From positions 1 through 8,287 of the forward strand of contig PKCL01000366.1 of NCBI GenBank assembly GCA_002862165.1: a DNA stretch of 8,287 nucleotides, read 5' to 3'. Both the position numbers and the translations under genes were made by a program. Positions within the stretch are counted from its first letter, which is position 1. Each line of letters opens with the position of its first letter. The stretch comes from Planctomycetaceae bacterium. GTDB taxonomy: Bacteria > Planctomycetota > Planctomycetia > Pirellulales > UBA1268. Below, in pieces: positions 1-6,203 of the stretch. Under the pieces are notes generated by a model. It ran no database searches. It saw only the letters and a program-made list of their open reading frames with translations, and was not told the DNA's origin.

Positions 1-170
1 ATTCAGATGAGCGAATGCAGGCCCTCACGGGTCGAGGTGGGATTCAGATGTGCGGTAATGCTCAGAATTGTGTGGCGGTTTGTCCTAAACGAATTCCGCT
101 CACAAGGTCCATTGCACGTGCTGGAAGGTCAGCTACGGTCTGGGCAATCAAAAAGTTTTTTGACCGGTAA
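1..170 (+). CDS. sdhB: Succinate dehydrogenase/fumarate reductase iron-sulfur subunit, C-terminal fragment
   Basis: This is the 3' end of a gene that starts upstream of the window; the reading frame runs from base 3 to a TAA at 168-170. The 55 visible residues contain MCGNAQNCVAVCP, giving Cys17, Cys23 and Cys27 of the fragment in the C-x5-C-x3-CP arrangement. In SdhB/FrdB these cysteines help bind the [3Fe-4S] and [4Fe-4S] clusters of the C-terminal ferredoxin-like domain. The following PKRIPLTRSIARAGR and the short basic-aromatic end (KKFFDR) also match the family, especially the Bacillus-type enzymes. SdhB carries electrons from the flavoprotein SdhA to the membrane subunit and quinone, on the cytoplasmic side of the inner membrane. 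The rest of an sdh operon is expected just upstream but is not visible. Identification is firm; the type assignment is from memory of the families. Confidence 0.92.
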   Translation, partial: SDERMQALTGRGGIQMCGNAQNCVAVCPKRIPLTRSIARAGRSATVWAIKKFFDR

Positions 171-181
171 GTGATCATTGA

Positions 182-203
182 GGTGGCCTTATCCGGAGCC
201 ACC
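182..203 (+). terminator. Hairpin 12 nt after the sdhB stop, possible transcript end
   Basis: GGTGGC (182-187) pairs with GCCACC (198-203) around a 10-nt loop, giving a 6-bp GC-rich stem just after sdhB. No T-run follows, so it is not a classical intrinsic terminator. It may instead protect the 3' end of the sdh message. An alternative stem (191-196 with 224-229) uses part of the loop and would compete with it. Confidence 0.3.
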
Positions 204-490
204 ACCCGTAGGACGTCCGGACCCCGGATTCTGTGTAGACATCGACGTATTGCTTACCAATATGGCCGAGTTCTAGAAGAAGAGAAGCCAGGCATCTCGA
301 ATTGCGTACTGTTCGTTTGTATGGTATCGTCTCTAAAAATAAAAGATTTAAAGCTTTTTGCTCTCCCGAAGCTGGTTGTCCCCGCTGAAAAAGTCCCCCG
401 GATGGAACCGGGCGTCATTTCAGATTTGGTGTAGTAAAACCCGGCTGCTCATTGTGGCTTGCGCAATAATGAAGAGAGCAATTCACATGA

Positions 491-497
491 GAGAAGG
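491..497 (+). promoter_or_regulatory. Ribosome binding site that fixes the helicase start
   Basis: GAGAAGG lies 6 nt upstream of the GTG at 504. The alternative in-frame TTG at 459 has no purine-rich site upstream. This favours GTG 504 as the start. Confidence 0.6.
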
Positions 498-503
498 TTC
501 CGA

Positions 504-1958
504 GTGACGAGTGAAAAACAGCCTCGGCGACGTCGCCGGCGGCGTAGTCCTGCTGAGGAAAATGTGTCCCAGAGCACGGGCGGCAGGGAGGACCCGCGCG
601 ACGAAGTATCGACGCCTCCTTCTGAAAATACCCCTACAGTTTCCGGCGATATTGAAAATGATGGTGGAGAATTCGCAACTCTCGGACTGTCACCAACCAC
701 ACTACAGGCAGTGGCTCGAGCTGGATATTCTCAGCCAACTCCCGTTCAGGCAGGTGTCATTCCCAGAGCTATCGCAGGTGTTGATGTATTGGGGCAGGCT
801 CAAACTGGTACCGGTAAGACTGCTTCATTCGTGCTCCCCATACTTGAATTATTAACTCAAAGCCCTGGAAGAGGTCGCGGTGTGCGGGCCCTTGTCATGG
901 TGCCAACGCGTGAATTAGCTGTCCAAGTTCGTGATGAATTTGAAAAACTTGCTGCAGGTTCGAAACTAAGCTGCGTTGCGGTGTATGGCGGAAAGCCCAT
1001 TAAGGGACAAATTGATAAGCTTGCGAAGAACCCTGAAGTTGTCGTCGGAACGCCGGGGAGAGTCCTTGATCATATGAGTCGAGGCACGCTTTTATTGAGT
1101 GAATTAGAGCTTGTGACACTTGATGAAGCGGACCGCATGCTGGATATCGGGTTTCGTCCAGATATAGAAAAAATTCTTCGTCGCTGCCCTCAGAGTCGAC
1201 AGACGCTGCTTCTTTCCGCTACCGTTCCTCCTCCTGTAGCAAAATTAGCAACTCGATATATGCGAGATCCTGAGATCCTCGACTTTTCAACGAATGAAAT
1301 TTCTGTTGAGACCATTGAGCAGTTTTATTTCACAGTAGATCCCACTCGAAAATTTAAGTTACTTGAAAAAGTACTTGAGCAAGAACAGCCGCGGCAGGCC
1401 ATTGTATTTTGTCGTACCAAACGTGGGACCGATAAGATTCATGAGCGGCTTCAGCGACAGAGGAAAAATGAAAAGGCAAGTGTTGCGTGCATTCACGGTG
1501 ATCTTGCCCAGAATGTGCGCGATAGAGTGATGCGGCAATTCCGTGACGGTCAGATTCAGGTCCTGGTGGCGACGGATGTTGTTGGTCGTGGTATTGATGT
1601 ATCAGGCGTTTCACACATCATTAATTACGACATCCCCGAGTTCTGTGATGACTACGTTCATCGAGTTGGCAGAACAGGACGCATGGGTCGTGAGGGCATC
1701 GCATATACATTCGTTGCGCCAGAGGAGGGTCCGCAACTGACTCGTATCGAAATGCGTATTGATAAGCTTTTGGAACGGAAGGAAGTGCGAGGATTCGTTG
1801 CGATTGATCCAGAGCCGACGAGGCCAACTCCTTCTCGAGGACAACAGTCCGGAGACGTTCAGGGTCCAGGTGAAGCGGTCGACGCCGAACCACCAAAGCC
1901 AGCTCCGTCACTGCTGGGAAGAAAGCGTGGCCGGAAACGGTTTCGTAAAGCGTTGTAG
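504..1958 (+). CDS. DEAD-box ATP-dependent RNA helicase, RhlE-like
   Basis: This is a cytoplasmic RNA helicase that unwinds short RNA duplexes using ATP; relatives act in ribosome assembly, cold response and RNA decay. From GTG 504 it has 484 residues. All core motifs are present: Q-motif region near 57-82, motif I AQTGTGKT (99-106), Ia PTRELA (134-139), TPGR (about 183-186), II DEAD (207-210), III SAT (238-240), IV IVFCRT (300-305), motif V region ATDVVGRGID (356-365), VI HRVGRTGR (386-393). The core is flanked by low-complexity tails. The N-terminus has seven consecutive arginines (8-14) followed by an acidic, Pro/Ser-rich stretch, and the C-terminus ends in the basic GRKRGRKRFRKAL. Such tails usually bind RNA or partner proteins without sequence specificity. 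An in-frame TTG at 459 would add 15 residues but lacks a ribosome binding site. The UDG-like gene follows after 24 nt. Family is certain; the RhlE subgroup is likely (SrmB or DbpA relatives are less likely). Confidence 0.95.
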   Translation: MTSEKQPRRRRRRRSPAEENVSQSTGGREDPRDEVSTPPSENTPTVSGDIENDGGEFATLGLSPTTLQAVARAGYSQPTPVQAGVIPRAIAGVDVLGQAQTGTGKTASFVLPILELLTQSPGRGRGVRALVMVPTRELAVQVRDEFEKLAAGSKLSCVAVYGGKPIKGQIDKLAKNPEVVVGTPGRVLDHMSRGTLLLSELELVTLDEADRMLDIGFRPDIEKILRRCPQSRQTLLLSATVPPPVAKLATRYMRDPEILDFSTNEISVETIEQFYFTVDPTRKFKLLEKVLEQEQPRQAIVFCRTKRGTDKIHERLQRQRKNEKASVACIHGDLAQNVRDRVMRQFRDGQIQVLVATDVVGRGIDVSGVSHIINYDIPEFCDDYVHRVGRTGRMGREGIAYTFVAPEEGPQLTRIEMRIDKLLERKEVRGFVAIDPEPTRPTPSRGQQSGDVQGPGEAVDAEPPKPAPSLLGRKRGRKRFRKAL

Positions 1959-1982
1959 AACCCGTAACTGTAGGGTGTAGAA

Positions 1983-2690
1983 ATGTCAGAACGGGCATTG
2001 CGGCAGCGATTAGAGAGCCTGGAATTAGCAGGAGTCACAAGCCTTCCAAAACCTCAAATGAGTCATGGACAGCGCACCAGTGATCCGTTAGTTGGCTCGC
2101 AGAAAACTGATTCCGAAGAGTACAAACGGTTACTCAATGTCATGCACGAAGAAGTATTGGCGTGTGATAGGTGCTCGCAACTTGTGTCTTTTGCTTCTCA
2201 GGATGTGTTTGGTGGCGGAGGCGAACATCCTCGTCTTTGTTTTTTCGGAGTGTCACCGGAAAAGACTCATGTTGAGGCTGGAACACTCTTTACTGGCCAA
2301 ACAGAAACACTATTCACAAAAATTCTTGACGCCTGTGCATTTTCTTCTGAAGAAGTCTATGTGCTCAACAGTCTTAAGAAACCACACCCCAAAGAACATC
2401 ATGATGATGCTCATGAGATCAAGAATTATGAACATTTTTTCCAACAGCACTTTCATGTATTGAAACCAGAATTTATCTGCTGTCTTGGAACCAGTGCAGC
2501 TCAGTCTCTCTTACGAAGCACAGAGTCGATTGAAACGCTGCGTAAAAAGTGGTTTACATATCAAGGTGTACGTGTCATGTGCACATACCATCCCTCATAC
2601 CTTCTTGATAATCCGTCAGCAAAACGGGATGTTTGGGAAGATATGAAACGACTCATGAGTGCCATGAAAATAGATCTTCCGGCAAGCTAG
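1983..2690 (+). CDS. Uracil-DNA glycosylase superfamily protein, family-4-like, with degenerate motifs
   Basis: Family 4 UDGs are Fe-S enzymes that remove uracil from DNA in base excision repair. This 235-residue protein aligns by eye to that family over its last ~180 residues: CDRC (61-64), DVFGGG (74-79), the motif 1 region (88-106), VYVLNS with Asn129, LKPEFICCLG (160-169), AAQSLL (172-177), and the motif 2 region TYHPSYLL (201-208). Key positions differ. Motif 1, usually GE(A/G)PG, is GVSPE (89-93). The usual PFVGxAG is LFTGQTE (102-108), keeping Phe103. The usual KCRPPxNR is KKPHPKEH (132-139). Of the four cluster cysteines, Cys61 and Cys64 remain, but the third and fourth align with Lys133 and Tyr149. 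The first ~45 residues look unstructured. AGGG at 1972-1975, 7 nt upstream, supports the ATG start. It follows the helicase by 24 nt. It may be an altered or non-catalytic UDG; superfamily membership is secure, activity is not. Confidence 0.82.
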   Translation: MSERALRQRLESLELAGVTSLPKPQMSHGQRTSDPLVGSQKTDSEEYKRLLNVMHEEVLACDRCSQLVSFASQDVFGGGGEHPRLCFFGVSPEKTHVEAGTLFTGQTETLFTKILDACAFSSEEVYVLNSLKKPHPKEHHDDAHEIKNYEHFFQQHFHVLKPEFICCLGTSAAQSLLRSTESIETLRKKWFTYQGVRVMCTYHPSYLLDNPSAKRDVWEDMKRLMSAMKIDLPAS

Positions 2691-2691
2691 A

Positions 2692-2714
2692 TTGACATAT
2701 GTTGAAGTGTCAAC
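2692..2714. repeat. Two overlapping small inverted repeats between convergent genes
   Basis: TTGACA (2692-2697) can pair with TGTCAA (2708-2713), or GTTGA (2701-2705) with TCAAC (2710-2714); the two are mutually exclusive. They sit between the UDG-like stop and the convergent glmM stop. No T-run follows on either strand, so a terminator role is only possible. Confidence 0.3.
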
Positions 2715-2722
2715 ACAAAGTC

Positions 2723-2762
2723 ATTATTGAGCAAGCAACGCTTTTCTTGCTTGCTCAATAAT
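2723..2762. repeat. Perfect 16-bp inverted repeat across the 3' end of glmM, possible bidirectional terminator
   Basis: ATTATTGAGCAAGCAA (2723-2738) is perfectly matched by its reverse complement at 2747-2762, with an 8-nt loop (2739-2746). The repeat covers the last glmM codons (IIEQARKALLAQ) and the stop, and lies 32 nt after the convergent UDG-like gene. It would fold in transcripts from either side. Neither flank has a T-run, so it is not a textbook intrinsic terminator; it could stop or pause both converging transcripts or stabilise their 3' ends. Confidence 0.55.
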
Positions 2763-4124
2763 CGATATCGCTCGTTGTTCATGAGTTGCTTCTGCAATGA
2801 TTCTCACAATAGGCTCCGTGTTACTTGCACGTACCAGCACCCAGCCATCATCACACTCTACACGTACACCATCGAGACGGCTTACGGTTGCTTGGGGAAA
2901 GGCTTGAGCAACACGATGAAAGGATTCAGTAATATCTGATTGCGACCATCCGGATGGAAGCACGAGCTTTGTTTTTTTAATTGTGAGTGGAGGGAAGTCT
3001 TTGATCAGGTCTGCGAGAGGGGTAAGTTTTCCACCCTCTACCATACGCTCTAAAATAAGTGCCATGGCAACAAATGAATCTCGGACAAGGCCGACTCGGG
3101 GGTCTATCACGCCGCCATTGCCCTCTCCCCCTAAAATGGCATTTCTCCGAAGCATCTCGTCGACAACGTTGGCTTCACCAACCGCAGAGAGTGTGCACGA
3201 TGAGCCATGTTGTTCCGCAATTTTCACAGTCAGGCAACTTGTAGAACAGTTGATGACAACTGGGCCTTGAGATTTCTTCAGCACTGCATCGGCTGCAAGA
3301 GCGAGCGTTAATTCCTCACCCAGATAGTGTCCCGTGCCGTCAGCAATGGCAAGCCTGTCTGCATCGGGGTCTTGGAAGAAACCAATGTCAGCCCTGGCTG
3401 CTGGTATTTGTGGGAGTAACTCGATGAGGTTTTCCGCTGTTGGCTCCGGTTCATGCTCAAACTGGCCGTCAGGCGGCTCACCAACAACAGTAACCTCACA
3501 ACCAAGTGCCTCAAGGAGTGGTAGGGCTAGGCGACTTCCTGCTCCACGACCACAATCTATCCACACCTTCGGGTTCACGCGACGGATAGCATCAACGTCG
3601 ACAATCGCAAGAACTTTGTTTAGATGTGGCAGAGTGCTTTCAATTGAGTGAATATTTCCAGGCTCACACTCTTTCTGTGTCTTTGGCGGAGTCCTTCGCA
3701 TTGCTTCAAATCGTAAGCGCACGGCGTCACCCTCCGTAGCTGGAAGGACACGGCCTTTCTCGGAGAAAAGTTTAAGACCGTTGTAGGGTGCTGGATTATG
3801 GCTGGCTGATATCTGAATACCTCCTGCAGCATTATTCTCAATAACAGCAACGCCTACTGTTGGTGTTGAAGCAGTATCGCAGTCGAGCACATCTCGACCG
3901 CTGGCCGTAATTGCCTTGGAAATTATTTTTTTGAGTGCCGGCCCAGACTCTCGCCCATCCCTCCCGACTACGATGGGGCCAGCAGGAAGGGTTTCGATAA
4001 AGCTGCATGCATACGCTGCTGCGACATCATCCGTGAGGGATTTACCCACGATTCCACGAAGCCCAGAGACACTGACGATAAGCGGTTCAGGATGCGATAC
4101 ATTCGACCCAGTTCCATTGTTCAT
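2724..4124 (-). CDS. glmM: Phosphoglucosamine mutase, archaeal-type GlmM (alpha-D-phosphohexomutase superfamily)
   Basis: This cytoplasmic enzyme interconverts glucosamine-6-phosphate and glucosamine-1-phosphate, leading to UDP-GlcNAc for envelope polymers. The 466-residue protein has the family landmarks in order: VSVSGLRGIVG near the N-terminus, active-site SASHNP with the phosphoserine at Ser108, metal-binding DPDADR (252-257), sugar-specificity loop GGEGNGG (332-338), and phosphate-binding RASNTEP (432-438). The loop matches the archaeal-type GlmM group rather than the usual bacterial GGEQSGH form or the GGEMSGH form of phosphomannomutases. I chose ATG 4124 because it places 13 residues before the conserved LIVSVSG start and has GGAAAA just upstream. 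The frame stays open to 4178, which would add 18 unconserved residues. Its 3' end carries a strong inverted repeat, and its 5' end faces a second phosphohexomutase gene. Phosphomannomutase/phosphoglucomutase side activity is possible. Confidence 0.87.
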   Translation of the reverse strand: MNNGTGSNVSHPEPLIVSVSGLRGIVGKSLTDDVAAAYACSFIETLPAGPIVVGRDGRESGPALKKIISKAITASGRDVLDCDTASTPTVGVAVIENNAAGGIQISASHNPAPYNGLKLFSEKGRVLPATEGDAVRLRFEAMRRTPPKTQKECEPGNIHSIESTLPHLNKVLAIVDVDAIRRVNPKVWIDCGRGAGSRLALPLLEALGCEVTVVGEPPDGQFEHEPEPTAENLIELLPQIPAARADIGFFQDPDADRLAIADGTGHYLGEELTLALAADAVLKKSQGPVVINCSTSCLTVKIAEQHGSSCTLSAVGEANVVDEMLRRNAILGGEGNGGVIDPRVGLVRDSFVAMALILERMVEGGKLTPLADLIKDFPPLTIKKTKLVLPSGWSQSDITESFHRVAQAFPQATVSRLDGVRVECDDGWVLVRASNTEPIVRIIAEATHEQRAISIIEQARKALLAQ

Positions 4125-4165
4125 TGATTTTCCATTGAAAATAGCTGCACGTTTTAGAGAGGCAG

Positions 4166-4173
4166 AGTATAAA
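4166..4173. promoter_or_regulatory. Candidate bidirectional -10 element between the two mutase genes
   Basis: AGTATAAA reads TATAAA (4168-4173) on the + strand and TATACT (4171-4166) on the - strand, each matching 5 of 6 bases of the sigma-70 -10 consensus. Start sites about 7 nt beyond would give leaders of roughly 35-40 nt for both genes, a sensible length. No good -35 box is seen at 16-18 nt on either side, so the call is tentative. Confidence 0.35.
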
Positions 4174-4208
4174 TCCAAACGGAATGTAACGAATACCCGT
4201 GTTTCCCC

Positions 4209-4212
4209 GGAG
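4209..4212 (+). promoter_or_regulatory. Ribosome binding site that fixes the phosphoglucomutase start
   Basis: GGAG lies 6 nt upstream of ATG 4219. This supports that start over the long upstream extension of the frame to 3916, which would overlap glmM. An ATG at 4228 is also in frame, three codons later. Confidence 0.55.
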
Positions 4213-4218
4213 TTCCTG

Positions 4219-6102
4219 ATGACACCAATGTCTGCTGATCTACTTGATGATTGTCTCGCACAACTGGATAGAGCCCATCAGGATGGGACAATTACGGACC
4301 ATTCGGTAGCCACGATACGAACATGGTTAACAGAAGCACGGTATTCAGAGTTTGCTGAGCCACTTGCTAATCTCATTCAGCGTGCAAAATCCGATAAAGA
4401 TATTTGGAAATCACTCGACGATGCATATTGGACGGTTATTCCTTTTGGTACAGGGGGTCGTCGCGGGAAAATGTTTCCCGTCGGGTCAAACGCTATCAAT
4501 GACCGAACAATTGGTGAGAGCGCTCAAGGGCTTGCTGAATATGTCACAGAAACATGCCACGCAGAGGGTGAACCAAGCTGTACCATCGCATACGACACGC
4601 GACATCGTTCAGAGCATTTTGCAAAGTTGTGTAGCGAAGTTCTTCTAGCAGCAGGGTTCAAAATATTTTTTCTTAGAGGCTTTCGGAGTACACCAGAACT
4701 TTCGTATGCGGTTCGATATACCAAGAGCACGTGCGGTATTATGGTAACGGCGAGCCATAATCCTCCTAGTGATAATGCTGTCAAGGTGTACTGGGCTGGT
4801 GGTGTTCAAGTGTTGCCACCTCACGACAAGGGTATTATCGAACACGTGATGCAGGCCAACGAAATTGATCGATTTCCCTTTGAGGATGGAGTTCAAAAGG
4901 GGCGAGTTGTCTTCATGGAAGATGAGATCGATACGGCTTTTGTAGAGGCAGTGCTGAAACAGGCAACACCAGGTGTACGTGATCTCTCAGTCATTTACAC
5001 ACCGCTCCATGGAGTTGGTGCGACAGCTGTCCTTCCAGTGCTTCAGGGAGCAGGTTTTCAAGATGTAAGATTGTTTGGCCCACAAGCTGATCCGGACGGC
5101 GATTTTCCAAATGTTCCAGGGCATGTCGCAAATCCAGAAAACCCCGCAGTGATGAGCGGTGCAATTGATGAGGCACGCTCTCAATCTGATGACGTGGTCA
5201 TGGCAAGTGACCCAGATTGTGATCGGCTTGGAGCAGCAGCTGCAATTGACGGAGTCAGCGGTAGTGAATGGAAGGCGTTCACAGGGAACCAGCTTGGAGC
5301 CTTGCTAACGGACTGGGTGCTTAAAAAAAGAAGAGATCAGGAAAAGCTGCGGTCTGCTGACACCGTTGTCACGACTCTTGTGACGAGTGGTTTGATTCGC
5401 TGCATTGGTGAAAAGTATGGAGTGAATGTTATCGATTGGCTCCAAGTTGGATTCAAATGGATAGGCCGGACAATTGACGATATAGGTGCAGAAAATTTTG
5501 TTTTTGGTTGTGAGGAGTCTCATGGATATCTAGCAGGAACGCATGTTCGTGACAAAGATGCTAGTGTCGCTGCATTACTTCTCGCGGAATTAGCAGCAGA
5601 TCTCAAGTCGCACGGAAAAACGTTACATCAAAAGCTTGATGAAATATTTTGTGCCTATGGGTGTCATCTTGAACGTCAGGTAGCAATCAAGTTGCCAGGG
5701 GCTGCTGGTATGGATCAGATGCGAGAAATCATGGCGGTCCTACGAGAAGATCTCCCTGCAGAATTTGGTGGGCTACCAGTGAGAAGAGCAAGAGATTATG
5801 GGCAGCTTAAATTCCTGGAATCTGGTGGGAAAGAAACACCGTTTGAGGGTGAGCAAGGCGATCTTGTTATCTTCGATCTCATTGATCCAGATTGTCCAAG
5901 CAATCAGGGTTCCGAACATGACTTTCCGCCACTTCGCAATGCAATAGCAGCGAGACCGTCTGGTACAGAGCCAAAAATCAAGTTCTACCTTTTTGCCTTT
6001 TCTCCACCGCTGGCAGTAGAAGAACTTCCGTCTGTAAAGCAGGTCCTTGAAAGCCGACTCGATCTCCTTGAGAAGGATTTACGCAGACGAGTAGGAGTTT
6101 AA
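4219..6102 (+). CDS. Phosphoglucomutase-type phospho-sugar mutase (alpha-D-phosphohexomutase superfamily)
   Basis: The 627-residue protein probably interconverts glucose-1-phosphate and glucose-6-phosphate, linking glycolysis with glycogen and nucleotide-sugar synthesis; phosphomannose or phosphopentose may also be used. Landmarks: substrate-binding FGTGGRRG (76-83), active-site TASHNP with the phosphoserine at Ser179, metal-binding DPDCDR with Asp331/333/335, sugar loop GCEESHG (430-436), and phosphate-binding RPSGTEP (579-585). The length and the EES-type loop place it with the larger PGM2/PgcA-like enzymes rather than GlmM or the ~460-residue phosphomannomutases. The first ~65 residues, before the conserved domain, are helical-looking and common in this group. 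ATG 4219 has a good ribosome binding site; the open frame continues upstream to 3916 only as the antisense shadow of glmM. It is divergent from glmM and followed 101 nt later by uvrC. The family is firm, exact substrate open. Confidence 0.9.
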   Translation: MTPMSADLLDDCLAQLDRAHQDGTITDHSVATIRTWLTEARYSEFAEPLANLIQRAKSDKDIWKSLDDAYWTVIPFGTGGRRGKMFPVGSNAINDRTIGESAQGLAEYVTETCHAEGEPSCTIAYDTRHRSEHFAKLCSEVLLAAGFKIFFLRGFRSTPELSYAVRYTKSTCGIMVTASHNPPSDNAVKVYWAGGVQVLPPHDKGIIEHVMQANEIDRFPFEDGVQKGRVVFMEDEIDTAFVEAVLKQATPGVRDLSVIYTPLHGVGATAVLPVLQGAGFQDVRLFGPQADPDGDFPNVPGHVANPENPAVMSGAIDEARSQSDDVVMASDPDCDRLGAAAAIDGVSGSEWKAFTGNQLGALLTDWVLKKRRDQEKLRSADTVVTTLVTSGLIRCIGEKYGVNVIDWLQVGFKWIGRTIDDIGAENFVFGCEESHGYLAGTHVRDKDASVAALLLAELAADLKSHGKTLHQKLDEIFCAYGCHLERQVAIKLPGAAGMDQMREIMAVLREDLPAEFGGLPVRRARDYGQLKFLESGGKETPFEGEQGDLVIFDLIDPDCPSNQGSEHDFPPLRNAIAARPSGTEPKIKFYLFAFSPPLAVEELPSVKQVLESRLDLLEKDLRRRVGV

Positions 6103-6203
6103 TCTCGAGGTGGGCGAGTTGTGTTGCTTTTATTCAATATCTTTTAGGAAGAATCTGTTGCTACAACGGCTGGCAATTGCGACATCCGTCATAGAATACA
6201 GAT

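Larger units (their letters stand above)
171..503. other. 333-nt region between sdhB and the helicase gene, no convincing gene
   Basis: No supported gene lies here. An open frame starts with GTG at 171, directly after the sdhB stop, but it has no ribosome binding site and its product resembles nothing I know. The stretch holds a GC-rich hairpin near the sdhB stop (182-203), a competing stem (ATCCGG at 191-196 with CCGGAT at 224-229), and a short hairpin CCCGG-atggaa-CCGGG (397-412). An A/T-rich patch lies at 330-360. The best promoter-like pair reading towards the helicase is TTGTAT (317-322), 17 nt, TAAAAG (340-345), which matches the sigma-70 consensus poorly. The region probably contains the end of the sdh transcript and the leader of the helicase transcript. 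Confidence 0.5.

Noticed and set aside
171..434. An 87-codon open frame starting with GTG right after the sdhB stop
   Set aside because: It has no ribosome binding site, an unrecognisable product, and overlaps hairpin-rich sequence. It looks like chance open frame in a leader region.
459..503. Longer helicase start at TTG 459
   Set aside because: No ribosome binding site upstream of 459, while GTG 504 has GAGAAGG at 6 nt. The extra 15 residues are unconserved-looking.
1621..1998. A 125-codon minus-strand frame under the helicase 3' end
   Set aside because: It is antisense to conserved helicase motifs V and VI and the tail; low-quality composition, no family resemblance.
4135..4173. TTGAAA (4135-4140) as the -35 box of TATAAA (4168-4173)
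   Set aside because: The spacer is 27 nt, far from the usual 16-18.
4125..4178. 18-residue upstream extension of glmM to ATG 4178
   Set aside because: It would cover the probable divergent promoter, and family members start close to the LIVSVSG segment.
3916..4218. N-terminal extension of the phosphoglucomutase frame back to 3916
   Set aside because: It lies antisense to the conserved start of glmM, and its residues are the shadow of that gene. ATG 4219 has a good ribosome binding site and gives a normal family length.
6177..6197. TTGCGA and TAGAAT as a promoter for uvrC
   Set aside because: The spacer is only 9 nt, and the -10 would sit almost on the start codon.
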